Shown: one piece after another, positions 16,646 to 24,862 of the stretch
Position numbering within the stretch: position 1 is the first letter of the stretch
Layout of the letters: each line of letters begins with the position of its first letter
Assembly (NCBI GenBank): GCA_018397055.1
Contig: JAGTQS010000001.1
Span: 1-54,371, forward strand
DNA: 54,371 bases
Source of the DNA: Candidatus Bathyarchaeota archaeon
Lineage (GTDB): Archaea > Thermoproteota > Bathyarchaeia > Bathyarchaeales > DTEX01
Direction: 5' to 3'
Translations under genes and position numbers: made by a program
The notes under the pieces: model-generated
Database searches by the model: none
What the model was told of the DNA's origin: nothing
What the model saw: the letters and a program-made list of their open reading frames with translations, nothing else

Positions 16646-17098
16646 TTGGAAAAGAAAAAGAACATATTGATTGTAGACGACGACGAGACAATCCTCGATG
16701 TCATCAAAGACATTCTTGAACTGAAAGGATACAGTGTTGACACTGCTAGAACTGGACGCGAGGCAATACAAAAAACAAAGGCCAAGTATTATAATCTGGC
16801 TTTACTGGACATTAAACTTCCTGACATGGAGGGCACTAATCTTCTGTCGAAGATTCACAGGGACATCCCTAAGATGATGAAAATCATGATTACTGGCTAT
16901 GCCAGCTTAGAGAACGCTGTTGACTCTTTGAACCTTGGAGCAGACGCGTACTTGATGAAACCTGTTGAAACAGAAAAACTGTTGAGGACTGTGGAAGAAA
17001 AACTTAAGGAGCAAGAAGAAGCCGAAAGCATGAATGAGGAAAAGGTTTCTGAGTGGATTAAAAGCCGAATCCGCAAAATTGAAAGCGGTGTCTCATAA
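16646..17098 (+). CDS. response regulator receiver domain protein
   Basis: This 150-residue single receiver domain has acidic pocket DDDE, phospho-acceptor Asp55 in LLDIKLPD, the switch Thr in MITGYAS, and Lys in YLMKPVE. A charged helix of about 30 residues follows and there is no DNA-binding domain, so output must be through protein contact or phosphotransfer. TTG at 16646 is favoured by GAGGTGA at 16635-16641. A GTG at 16637 overlapping the kinase stop is the alternative. Confidence 0.92.
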   Translation: MEKKKNILIVDDDETILDVIKDILELKGYSVDTARTGREAIQKTKAKYYNLALLDIKLPDMEGTNLLSKIHRDIPKMMKIMITGYASLENAVDSLNLGADAYLMKPVETEKLLRTVEEKLKEQEEAESMNEEKVSEWIKSRIRKIESGVS

Positions 17099-17143
17099 AA
17101 CCAGTCGCAATTATGCGTTCAGCATCTTAAGGAATATTAGCTG

Positions 17144-17803
17144 CTATAACGTGTCAGGCTCAAGCCTTAACTCATTATCAAGAAAAGCCACCAAATAGTC
17201 GCCGTGCCTCGCTGGGCCTGGATTTACGACTAATGTTTTGCCAATTTTTTCTTTGCCTTTAGCCTCGTGGATGTGACCGCAAAAAACCATTGACGGCTGA
17301 TTTTCCTCAATATATTTCCTAACGCTCAAGCTGCCTACGTGATGACCGAATGATGTTCTATCAAGAAGCGTGTCACATGGAGGAGCATGTGAAACAAGAA
17401 CCACCCAATGGCTTAAAGGAAGGCTTCTGGACGCCCGGTTCAAGGTTTCCATTATTTTGTCTTCTGTTATTTCAAAGGGTGTACTGAAAGGCGTCGGTGG
17501 GCTTGCTCCGACTCCCAGAAAAGTCACATCGTCGTACGTGACATTTTTTCCATGAATGCACGTAGCTCCTTCCATGTCTACGCCTACAAGTGAAGGCGGG
17601 TCGCAGTTTCCAGGCACAAAAATGACGGGTATCCGAGTTTCTGTTAACAGCGACAAAAGACTTCGTGCTTCTTGGAGGCTGCCAAAGTGAGTTATGTCGC
17701 CGCAAACAACCATAACGTCAGCTCTGTTTTCTTCAGCCTTTTCCACGAAGGCCTCGAACATGGATTGTTTTCCATGGAAGTCGGTTCCTACAAGAATTTT
17801 CAT
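17144..17803 (-). CDS. metallophosphoesterase (YfcE-like)
   Basis: This 219-residue calcineurin-like phosphodiesterase has metal ligands in order: GTDFHG, VCGDITHFG, PGNCD, VVLVSHAPP, and GHIHE, ending with the family's NPGPARHG. It is a small single-domain enzyme, not Mre11, which is longer and has different flanks. ATG 17803 (MKILVGTDFHG) is preferred to 17818. It follows herA on the same strand with about 22 bases between, so it is likely the third gene of the nurA-herA operon. Confidence 0.85.
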   Translation of the reverse strand: MKILVGTDFHGKQSMFEAFVEKAEENRADVMVVCGDITHFGSLQEARSLLSLLTETRIPVIFVPGNCDPPSLVGVDMEGATCIHGKNVTYDDVTFLGVGASPPTPFSTPFEITEDKIMETLNRASRSLPLSHWVVLVSHAPPCDTLLDRTSFGHHVGSLSVRKYIEENQPSMVFCGHIHEAKGKEKIGKTLVVNPGPARHGDYLVAFLDNELRLEPDTL

Positions 17804-17825
17804 AAACCTTTCATCCATGAAGTTT

Positions 17826-19397
17826 TCACGGTTCTCTCAAGTGAAGAGGTAGTCCTGAGAACTGGCTGTTTTTAGATTCGGAACCCTGCTCCATCTTTTC
17901 CCATGCGCTTTTTGCGAACGCAACAGCCTTCTGCGGATATTCTTCGACTTCTATTTCTGCAATAATCGGAAAGGGTGTAGGCACAGCGGTGCCCCAAAGC
18001 ATCGCTTCATGATCAGCTAGACCTGGCAAATAGTCTTTAAGCCTTTCAGACCCGTATTCGGTGTATTGCAGGATGGCGTCTTGGTCGTTTCCGCTTTTCA
18101 GCCTAAAACAGGCAACGGAGTTGCATTGAGAAATTGTGCTTTTCAGAACGTACGCGGGCCTTTGTGTCATAAGTATCAAGCCTACGTTGTATCCTCCAGC
18201 TTGGCTTGCGGTTTCAATCATCGACGCTTTGACTTGGTTTTGGACGCTTGACTCTCGCATTTCAACTCCTCTCTCAGGGGCAAAATACTGAGCTTCTTCA
18301 ATCGCTATGATGCACGCAAAGTCGCCGTGGTCTTTTCTCTGCATTGCGTATTCCCGAATGCTGTCGAGGATATGTTTAGCTGTTCTCTGCTGAGATTCGA
18401 TGTCCGTGTCGACAGAAAAGTCGACGATTAAGGCAAAGTCGGCTTTAATCTCGTCAATGATGCTCAGAGGCTTGGTTTCTCTATCAATAAATTTGCCTTT
18501 GGTCTCAAGCGCCCACTTGATTGTTTCGTAGGCCTTTCTTTGGCTAACTTCAGTTTTGTAGACCATTCTGCGGCTGAGAACTTCCTCTGTCTTTTCAAGT
18601 AGACTTTGTCGAGTCAGCTTTAAACCCTCGGACAATGTTGCCCTTACAGCGTCTAAGAGGACTGAGGCTTCTTTACCCTTTAGCTCCAGCTTGTCAACGA
18701 TTATTTTTGGGTCGGAGATTTCCGGTGTGAAGTTTATGTATGGCAACATTTTCGCACCGTAACGTCTCAGACCGTTGTATTCGCCGCGCATGTCAAAAAT
18801 AACGAAGTGCGGTCTAGGTTTAAGGCGGGAAGCCTTGGCAACCAAGTTTATGATGAAGCTCGATTTTCCAGACCTCGTCATTCCTGCAACAAACATGTGT
18901 CCCTTTGCGACAGAGTTTAAATTTATGTATACTGGAATATTGGTGCCTCGGGCTTTGCCTATTTCAAGCATAAGTGCGTCGGCTTCAACTTTTTTTGGGA
19001 TGAAAAAGTTCTTTAGAGCCTCCTCGTTAGGGTCGTAGACGTAGTCCCAAGGTGACGGAGCGACCTCCATCATCCTCCAACGGCCTTTTTCGTCGTAGTA
19101 GCCGAGAATCTCAGCAGAAGCAATAATATATTCAAGCCGTTTGCCATATTCAGCTTTGCGACCTTTCTTTCCAGCTAAGGGTCCAGTTCGCCCAGTCATC
19201 ATCTCGGGATTGTACGGTTGAATGCTGAAGGTGCGAACCAAAACTTTTATGTTTGGGTTCAGTGGGTGGTCAATAAAATAGAAGTGGTTGACCTTAACTT
19301 GAGCGTCTTCCATAACGACAAAGTTCAAGTAATCATGCGTACATCCTGAAAGGGCGTATCCCACTGGCCTAGACTCTGATTCAAATTGCCTTTGCAA
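17826..19397 (-). CDS. herA: HerA-type DNA translocase ATPase
   Basis: This 523-residue hexameric ATPase of the FtsK-HerA class works with the NurA nuclease in DNA end resection. An N-terminal beta-rich HAS-barrel-like region runs to about residue 130. Walker A GMTRSGKSS is near 172-180 and Walker B IIAIEEAQYFAPE near 360. A later conserved Gln/Arg segment is LILMTQRPAYV. TTG start at 19397 lies five bases after the nurA stop, giving tight coupling. The downstream phosphoesterase completes the unit. Confidence 0.92.
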   Translation of the reverse strand: MQRQFESESRPVGYALSGCTHDYLNFVVMEDAQVKVNHFYFIDHPLNPNIKVLVRTFSIQPYNPEMMTGRTGPLAGKKGRKAEYGKRLEYIIASAEILGYYDEKGRWRMMEVAPSPWDYVYDPNEEALKNFFIPKKVEADALMLEIGKARGTNIPVYINLNSVAKGHMFVAGMTRSGKSSFIINLVAKASRLKPRPHFVIFDMRGEYNGLRRYGAKMLPYINFTPEISDPKIIVDKLELKGKEASVLLDAVRATLSEGLKLTRQSLLEKTEEVLSRRMVYKTEVSQRKAYETIKWALETKGKFIDRETKPLSIIDEIKADFALIVDFSVDTDIESQQRTAKHILDSIREYAMQRKDHGDFACIIAIEEAQYFAPERGVEMRESSVQNQVKASMIETASQAGGYNVGLILMTQRPAYVLKSTISQCNSVACFRLKSGNDQDAILQYTEYGSERLKDYLPGLADHEAMLWGTAVPTPFPIIAEIEVEEYPQKAVAFAKSAWEKMEQGSESKNSQFSGLPLHLREP

Positions 19398-19401
19398 TCT
19401 T

Positions 19402-20595
19402 TCATTTTCCCCCTGTTATAGCTGAAGATGCTTCTCTATCATTGATTGTCCAGGGTTCTCCATGTTGTAGGGCAAGCATCGTTAAATCTTTTAAGTCCAT
19501 ATCGCCCTTTTCAACAAGCTCCAAAGCCTTGGCATAAATCATAAGTGTTCTTATGTTTGAGACGCTTGTCGTAATCTTTGTTAGACGGTCAACTTCGTTT
19601 ATGGCAAATGGTATTCCGGTTTCCTCTTCTGAAGTCGTATAAAGCACGGTTCCAACTTCTTCTAGGCTGTTAAGACAGTATTCAGGAATTTCCAGCCTAT
19701 AGGGAGTTGTTAACCCAGTTCGAACGTAAGAGGAGTAAAAGTTCGTGATTTTCTGAATTATCGGGTCGGGCACACCGAACTCAGCTGCTTTTTCCCGATA
19801 GTTGTCAATTACGTATCCCATTGTCGGCTTAGCCTCAGGTTCAGTGTACTCGCCAAGGTTAAGAATGAGGTCCATAAGCGCCGTGTCCCTCATCCTGGAG
19901 TTGCCAAACGACCTGCAGACTTGGTTCATCCGCGTCCTTTTCGCGAAGCCTACAATTGGAATATTTTTCCTGTAACATGTCTGCAGCAAATTTACGGCGC
20001 ATCTTATGGTTTCATCAACATCTCTTTGGTAGTCATCTGAAAAATGGGTTGAAGGCAAAAGCAGAAAATGCATGGCTAAGGTTCCGTCAAAGACGACAAG
20101 CCTCGGTTCCCACTTTTCTACCGCTTCCTCCGTAACTTGGTACTGAATCTTGGCAGCTAAAAGTGCTTCTCTGTTCTGCGGTTCTGGTTCATCTGACCAT
20201 ACATCTGGGGTTCCTGCCTTATAGTGGGGTTCATAAGGTATTGTCCATCCCTCGGCGACGACGGCGACAGAGGCGTATAGTGGCAAATAGGCTGACCTTA
20301 AGTCAACGCCGTTGTATCCAGCGTCAGAGGCGACAACCCTTATGTTTGCTGCTTCCTCGTCGTGTTTGAGTTTGCCAACTTTTATTTTATCGCGAACCTC
20401 GCTTAACAGTTTCTTTCGGCTCTGGTTGTAGGTTAAAAGTTGTTTGACGATTTCGTCTGTTCCGTCGTCAATCAGCCTTTGGTAGAGGTCAGCGTGCAAG
20501 GTTTCAGGCTCTGGACCTGTAAAAAGTGAAAAGTACCGTTCACGAAAGGGCAAAGGCGGCTTTATAGGCCTCGCTTTTGTTGTTTCTTTATTCAA
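19402..20595 (-). CDS. nurA: NurA 5'-3' nuclease
   Basis: This 397-residue nuclease has catalytic Asp91 in VVASDAGYNGVDLR and the second acidic site Asp170 in LVVFDGTLA. A later Asp/Glu segment near 260 is VIDNYREKAAEFG. NurA degrades the 5' strand at double-strand breaks and is driven by HerA. Start is TTG at 20595 with AGGGA upstream. The gene leads the nurA-herA-phosphoesterase operon. Rad50 and Mre11, often alongside, are absent from the window. Confidence 0.92.
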   Translation of the reverse strand: MNKETTKARPIKPPLPFRERYFSLFTGPEPETLHADLYQRLIDDGTDEIVKQLLTYNQSRKKLLSEVRDKIKVGKLKHDEEAANIRVVASDAGYNGVDLRSAYLPLYASVAVVAEGWTIPYEPHYKAGTPDVWSDEPEPQNREALLAAKIQYQVTEEAVEKWEPRLVVFDGTLAMHFLLLPSTHFSDDYQRDVDETIRCAVNLLQTCYRKNIPIVGFAKRTRMNQVCRSFGNSRMRDTALMDLILNLGEYTEPEAKPTMGYVIDNYREKAAEFGVPDPIIQKITNFYSSYVRTGLTTPYRLEIPEYCLNSLEEVGTVLYTTSEEETGIPFAINEVDRLTKITTSVSNIRTLMIYAKALELVEKGDMDLKDLTMLALQHGEPWTINDREASSAITGGK

Positions 20596-20692
20596 CGGTA
20601 AGTCCCTTCACTATATTTTGAGCGAGGCGCCTATTAAGCCTACATTTTTGTCAAAAAATTGGGGGAAAATTGGTGTTGTCTGCGTGCTTAGG

Positions 20693-21493
20693 TTATTTCA
20701 TTGACAGAATCAGGTCTAAAGCTGTTTTGCTGTCCATTGCTGACTTCAGTGGGTGACCAGGGTATGGGGACATCTCGACGTTTAGGAATCCTTTGTATCC
20801 TGTTTCCCGCAGCGCCCTCATCACGTTGGGCCATGGTATGTCGCCTTCTAGTAGAGGTTTAAACTGCATTGTGGGACGGTGGAAATCTTTGACGTGGACG
20901 CATGCGATTAAGTCTTTGAGGTGTCTAATCCACTGTTCAGAGAAGCTTAGGAAGTGCATGTTTCCGATGTCGAAGTAAGCTTTTAAAATTGGGTTCTCAA
21001 ATTCTTCGATGAACCTTTTGAATTCCAGTGGACTGTAAAGGAACCTGTTCCAAACGTTCTCTATGCCTAGAGTTACGCCGCAAGCCTCCGCTGTTGGAAT
21101 AGCTTTTTCAATGCTTTGCTTTGACCATTCCCAAGTCTGCTGGTACGTGACCTCGGAGACGGCTACTGCTGGAACAACAAGTAGCACTGAGGCGCCAATA
21201 TCAGCGGCGAACTCGCAGCCTTTTTTAATGATTTCAACCCCTTCTGCCCGTGTTTTTGAGTCTGGGCTTGCTAAGTTGTATTTCCAGAACAGTCCTGAGC
21301 ATAGGCTTGGCAGTTCAAGTCCCAGTGACGCTGCTTTTTCCGCTATGGCTTTCCTCTCTGTTTTCGAAATTTTTAGTTTCTCTTCGTCAAGGTTCAGTTC
21401 AACTCCTTCGAATCCTATTTGCGAAGACGCCTTGAGGACTTGTTCAATCCCATAATTTGAGGGGTAAATCCATGCGTTGACTCCTTTTTTCAT
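20693..21493 (-). CDS. sugar phosphate isomerase/epimerase (xylose isomerase-like TIM barrel)
   Basis: This 266-residue TIM barrel has metal-ligand segments LGIENVWNR, AYFDIGNMHFL, CVHVKDFHRP and FLNVEMSPYP. It may isomerise, epimerise or dehydrate a sugar or cyclitol. ATG 21493 has a strong SD (GGAGG on the minus strand, seven bases away). It lies 15 bases after the Gfo/Idh gene 21509-22501 on the same strand, so the two form a catabolic operon. The pair resembles inositol or rare-sugar degradation modules, but the substrate is not known. Confidence 0.85.
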   Translation of the reverse strand: MKKGVNAWIYPSNYGIEQVLKASSQIGFEGVELNLDEEKLKISKTERKAIAEKAASLGLELPSLCSGLFWKYNLASPDSKTRAEGVEIIKKGCEFAADIGASVLLVVPAVAVSEVTYQQTWEWSKQSIEKAIPTAEACGVTLGIENVWNRFLYSPLEFKRFIEEFENPILKAYFDIGNMHFLSFSEQWIRHLKDLIACVHVKDFHRPTMQFKPLLEGDIPWPNVMRALRETGYKGFLNVEMSPYPGHPLKSAMDSKTALDLILSMK

Positions 21494-21508
21494 GTTTTTT
21501 CCTCCTTC

Positions 21509-22501
21509 CTATGGTAACGGTAATTTTACGGGTTTTCCTGTTTCCATGGATGTTCGGGCTGCAAGGGTGAACTCAAGCGTTTTTGCGCCTTCCTGAATTG
21601 GGGTCCTAGTTTCTTCATCGCTTAATACTGCTTTAACGAGGTCTTTGGCTTCAAGCAGGTAAACGTCTCTTTGCTCAGATGTTGTTTTTAACTCGTGGGC
21701 TTTTGTCGTTGAATAAAGGGTTAATGCATCACTGTTTTCGCAGACTAACGTGTAGTTTTTAGCAGCAATCATCCATCGGAGCCACCACTGCGAAGCTGCA
21801 CCCCAAGTTGTCGCTGAGATTGTCCCAATGGCTCCTGACTTGAACCGGAATATTGAGCTGCTAACGTCTTCTGTGGTCAAGTCTGGAACGTCTGTCCAGA
21901 ATTTTATGTTCATCTGCCCATAGACCTCGTCGATGTCTCCGCATAAGTAGCGAAGCGCGTCGTAGATGTGTGTGGACTGCTCAACGATTTGGCCTCCGCT
22001 CTTGTTTTTGTTTCTCCACCATTCCCCACCAAGAAAGTGACACCAGTACCATCCTATGGCTAGCCCTGGTTCTCCTGCTTCACCTGTTTGGATTAGGCGT
22101 TTAGCCGCCTCAACACTGTGGCTGAATCTTTGGCAGTAGCCAACTTGGCTCTTAACGCCGTGTTTTTCGACAGCCGAAACCATGGTTCTTGCTAGTTTCA
22201 TGTTTAGCGCTATGGGTTTCTCGATGAATATGTGGACTCCTTTTTCCGCGGCGACTTCAACCTCGTTTGTGTGGGCAAAAGGGGGTAAACAGATGTAGAC
22301 TAAGTCCAGTTTTTCCTTGTCTAACATTTTTTGCCAGTTGCTGTACGGGGTTCCTTTGTACTTTTGTGCAAATGTTTTTGCGTTAGCCTCTACGATGTCA
22401 GCGAAAGCCGCCATTTCGACTTCTGGTAGGGTTTTGAGCCTTTCAGCGTGGACACCTGCAATTCCCCCGCATCCAATCATGCCTATTTTTAGTTTTTTCA
22501 T
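21509..22501 (-). CDS. Gfo/Idh/MocA family oxidoreductase
   Basis: This 330-residue NAD(P)-dependent dehydrogenase-like enzyme has Rossmann motif IGMIGCGGIAGVH, the FIEKPIALN motif near residue 95, and catalytic-domain GGQIVEQSTHIYDALRYLCG. ATG 22501 follows a SD-like AGGT; GTG at 22510 is the alternative. A likely TATA (AATATACTT on the minus strand near 22548) sits about 45 bases upstream. It is the first gene of the operon with the TIM barrel protein 15 bases downstream. A palindrome with adjacent TATATATA lies further up at 22664-22691. Confidence 0.87.
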   Translation of the reverse strand: MKKLKIGMIGCGGIAGVHAERLKTLPEVEMAAFADIVEANAKTFAQKYKGTPYSNWQKMLDKEKLDLVYICLPPFAHTNEVEVAAEKGVHIFIEKPIALNMKLARTMVSAVEKHGVKSQVGYCQRFSHSVEAAKRLIQTGEAGEPGLAIGWYWCHFLGGEWWRNKNKSGGQIVEQSTHIYDALRYLCGDIDEVYGQMNIKFWTDVPDLTTEDVSSSIFRFKSGAIGTISATTWGAASQWWLRWMIAAKNYTLVCENSDALTLYSTTKAHELKTTSEQRDVYLLEAKDLVKAVLSDEETRTPIQEGAKTLEFTLAARTSMETGKPVKLPLP

Positions 22502-22663
22502 ACCTGTCACTTTGTTTGTTGATTTTATTGAATTGTTTCAGTGGAACAAGTATATTGGATTTTGGGATGTAAAATGCATAGTATTATGGTTATTGTTTAG
22601 AAGATGCTTTCCTAAATTATGATCAAGTCTTTCTATTAGTGTATTTTATGAAGGGGGATGGGG

Positions 22664-22691
22664 TATATATAGTAGTCAAATTTTTTGACTA
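22664..22691. promoter_or_regulatory. palindrome next to a TATATATA element
   Basis: A TATATATA core at 22664-22671 is followed by a perfect inverted repeat, TAGTCAAA-TTT-TTTGACTA, at 22673-22691. It lies between the 3' end of the ModE-like gene and the start of the Gfo/Idh operon, both on the minus strand. Read on that strand, the palindrome lies directly upstream of the TATA element, where a regulator would affect initiation. A weaker TATA closer to the gene exists, so the active promoter is not certain. No T-run follows, which speaks against a terminator. Confidence 0.4.
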
Positions 22692-22709
22692 TCTGCTTTT
22701 GATTAGGCC

Positions 22710-23054
22710 TTAGACCTTTGAGTGTTGTTTGTCTGTTAGTGCTTCTTTTATGTGTTTTTCTGTTTGTTTGAACTTTTCGAGCAGCTGTTCACCTTGGCTT
22801 GTGAGGTTTGCTCCGCCTCCTCCCTGTTTTCCGCCGCGGTATGCTTTGACTGCGGGTTCTCCTAGGATTGTATTCATGCGGTCTACGTAGCTCCAAACAT
22901 AGCGGTATGACATGCCTAGTTTTTCAGCTGCTTTGGAGACGGATTTTTCGGTTTTTATGGCTTCTAGAATTTGGGCTCCGCCTTTACCGAGTATTGGTTT
23001 TCCGTTTTTTTCAAGCCAAATTTTGTATGCGATCTTTATTTTTTTGTTTTTCAT
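22710..23054 (-). CDS. ModE-like winged helix-turn-helix regulator
   Basis: This 114-residue protein has only the N-terminal DNA-binding domain of the ModE family. It contains KIWLEKNGKPILGKGGAQILEAI, a helix-turn-helix (SVSKAAEKLGMSYRYVWSYVDRMN) and the GGKQGGGGANLTSQGEQLL wing. It lacks the molybdate-binding TOBE domains, so it may not sense oxyanion by itself. It is divergent from the tungstate transporter genes, and a symmetric TATA box lies between, 27 bases from this ATG. It likely represses the transporter and perhaps itself. Confidence 0.87.
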   Translation of the reverse strand: MKNKKIKIAYKIWLEKNGKPILGKGGAQILEAIKTEKSVSKAAEKLGMSYRYVWSYVDRMNTILGEPAVKAYRGGKQGGGGANLTSQGEQLLEKFKQTEKHIKEALTDKQHSKV

Positions 23055-23076
23055 TGCTCATTATTACGACAATAAG

Positions 23077-23086
23077 TTTTATAAAT
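23077..23086. promoter_or_regulatory. symmetric TATA box between the ModE-like gene and tupA
   Basis: TTTTATAAAT contains TTTATAAA, which is self-complementary. Its centre is 27 bases from the regulator's ATG at 23054 and about 48 bases from the tupA GTG at 23130. The spacing fits a leaderless regulator transcript one way, and a tupA transcript with a GGTGG SD (seven bases before GTG) the other way. Confidence 0.5.
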
Positions 23087-23129
23087 CATACTACCGAAAT
23101 AGATGGCCATGCATAACGGTGGTAAATAA

Positions 23130-24125
23130 GTGCAGACAATAAAGAAAATGGTCATAATTGCATCTTTAATCACGATTCTAGTAATTTCGGGCTCGTGGAT
23201 TTACATCGAATATTTTGCCACAAGAAGGCTAATTATTTCGACAACAACGAGCCTTTACAACACAGGATTACTTGACGCAATAAAGGAAGAGTTCAAGAAA
23301 AAGTATCCTTTAGACATCAACATCATCTCGGCGGGAACAGGCTTAGCGATACAACACGCTAAGAATGGAGACGCAGATGTTGTGCTTGTGCATTCACCAG
23401 CTTTAGAGGCGTCTTTCCTAACTGATGGTGTAGGTGTCTGCAGGAAAATCATTGCATACAACTTTTTTGTAATAATCGGACCAGCATCTGATCCAGCCTG
23501 CGTAAATGGAACAGGTCCAATCGAGGCGTTGCAGCGAATAGTGAATTACGGAAGAAGCCACGCGGGCTATGTTTGGGTTTCGCGCGGCGACAACTCTGGT
23601 ACGCATAACGCAGAAAAGACTCTTTGGAAGAAGACTGGCTTCAACTACACTTTATTATCTAAGGAACCTTGGTACGTCAGCCGACAGGGTGGAATGGGCG
23701 AAACTTTGATGATGACAGACGAGTACCTTGGCTACACGCTTACAGACATGGGAACATATCTTGCCTATTTCAAGCAAGAGCTAATAGAGCTAGTGCCGCT
23801 TATCACTCGAGGGAAAGACCTTCTGAACGTGTATAGCGTGATCGCTGTGAAGCCGTCTACTGTTGCAAATCAAACTCTTCATTCTTCAATTAACTTTCGA
23901 GACTCAATAGCTTTCATCAGATACCTTGCATCTGACGAAGGACAAACCTTGATAGAGAATTATGGAGTATCTGAATATGGGCAAAATCTGTTCTACGGAG
24001 CTGTTAGGGTTTTGAAGAATGAACCGGACAGCGAGATTGCCCAGTGGATTCGTGAATACGCCTTCATCAACGGCACAGAGTGTCCGCCTGAGTACCGCTA
24101 CGGTCAGAATAGCCTTTACAGTTAA
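23130..24125 (+). CDS. tupA: tungstate ABC transporter substrate-binding protein
   Basis: This 331-residue extracytoplasmic binding protein has an N-terminal hydrophobic segment (residues about 7-25) that anchors it or acts as signal. The TupA signature is clear: ISTTTSLYNTGLLD, then GDADVVLVHSPALE, WVSRGDNSGTHNAEK and QGGMGETLMMTDE. The TTTS motif binds tungstate. Start is GTG at 23130 with SD GGTGG. The permease and ATPase follow in order, so uptake of tungstate for aldehyde ferredoxin oxidoreductase-type or formate enzymes is likely; those enzymes are not in this window. Confidence 0.93.
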   Translation: MQTIKKMVIIASLITILVISGSWIYIEYFATRRLIISTTTSLYNTGLLDAIKEEFKKKYPLDINIISAGTGLAIQHAKNGDADVVLVHSPALEASFLTDGVGVCRKIIAYNFFVIIGPASDPACVNGTGPIEALQRIVNYGRSHAGYVWVSRGDNSGTHNAEKTLWKKTGFNYTLLSKEPWYVSRQGGMGETLMMTDEYLGYTLTDMGTYLAYFKQELIELVPLITRGKDLLNVYSVIAVKPSTVANQTLHSSINFRDSIAFIRYLASDEGQTLIENYGVSEYGQNLFYGAVRVLKNEPDSEIAQWIREYAFINGTECPPEYRYGQNSLYS

Positions 24126-24167
24126 TAGTATCCACATAGTCATAGACAGAAAATTGGTGAAACCAAA

Positions 24168-24860
24168 TTGGAGGAGCTGATAGAAGGAGTTAGCAAAGCC
24201 ATTCAACTCATAGTCTCTGGAGACCCGATTGTTCTTGACATTACCATTCGTTCACTTTACGTTTCTGGAGCCGCAGTGCTCATTGCTACACTGTGGGGAA
24301 TCCCGATTGCGATTCTTTTGGGACTTAAAAACTTTCGGGGAAAACTCTTAATTAAAGGGTTTTTTAATGCTCTTATTGGCATACCTACTGTGGGGTTAGG
24401 ATTAATTCTCTACATATTTATTCATAGAACAAGTTTTTTCGGATTCTTGCACTTGCTTTATACTCCGACAGCAATCATAATTGGTGAGGCTGTTTTGGTT
24501 ACGCCAATAGTTGTGAGCTTCTCCGCCAACGCCATGGAAGCTGTAAGCTCAGAGATTCAAGATTTAGCGAAGACTTTAGGAGCATCAGAAGACCAGGCTT
24601 TTTTTGCCGTTTTTAGAGAAGCCCTAGATGGAATTTTGTTGGCAATTGTATCAAGTTTCAACCGGGCAGTCGCAGAACTAGGGATCACTCAAATGGTTGG
24701 AGGAAACATTTATGGGTTTACAAGTGTTCTCACAACAACTATAGCAAATGAAACAGCCAAGGGCAATATTTCCCTCAGCGTGGCGCTAGCGATTATTCTT
24801 TTCATAATATTGTTTGGGATAACTCTTGTAGTCAACCTAGTTCAAAGGAGAAGAAAGTAG
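24168..24860 (+). CDS. tupB: tungstate ABC transporter permease
   Basis: This 230-residue membrane protein has about five to six helices and the ABC-permease cytoplasmic loop, visible as EIQDLAKTLGASEDQAFFAVFREALDGILLA with the EAA-like Gly. TTG at 24168 is preceded by GGTGA eight bases upstream. Its stop at 24858-24860 is two bases before the ATPase start, so the cluster is tightly packed. Confidence 0.92.
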   Translation: MEELIEGVSKAIQLIVSGDPIVLDITIRSLYVSGAAVLIATLWGIPIAILLGLKNFRGKLLIKGFFNALIGIPTVGLGLILYIFIHRTSFFGFLHLLYTPTAIIIGEAVLVTPIVVSFSANAMEAVSSEIQDLAKTLGASEDQAFFAVFREALDGILLAIVSSFNRAVAELGITQMVGGNIYGFTSVLTTTIANETAKGNISLSVALAIILFIILFGITLVVNLVQRRRK

Positions 24861-24862
24861 GC

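Noticed and set aside
17144..17803. Mre11 call for the phosphoesterase beside HerA
   Set aside because: 219 residues with the YfcE-type NPGPARHG end; Mre11 is longer with a capping domain.
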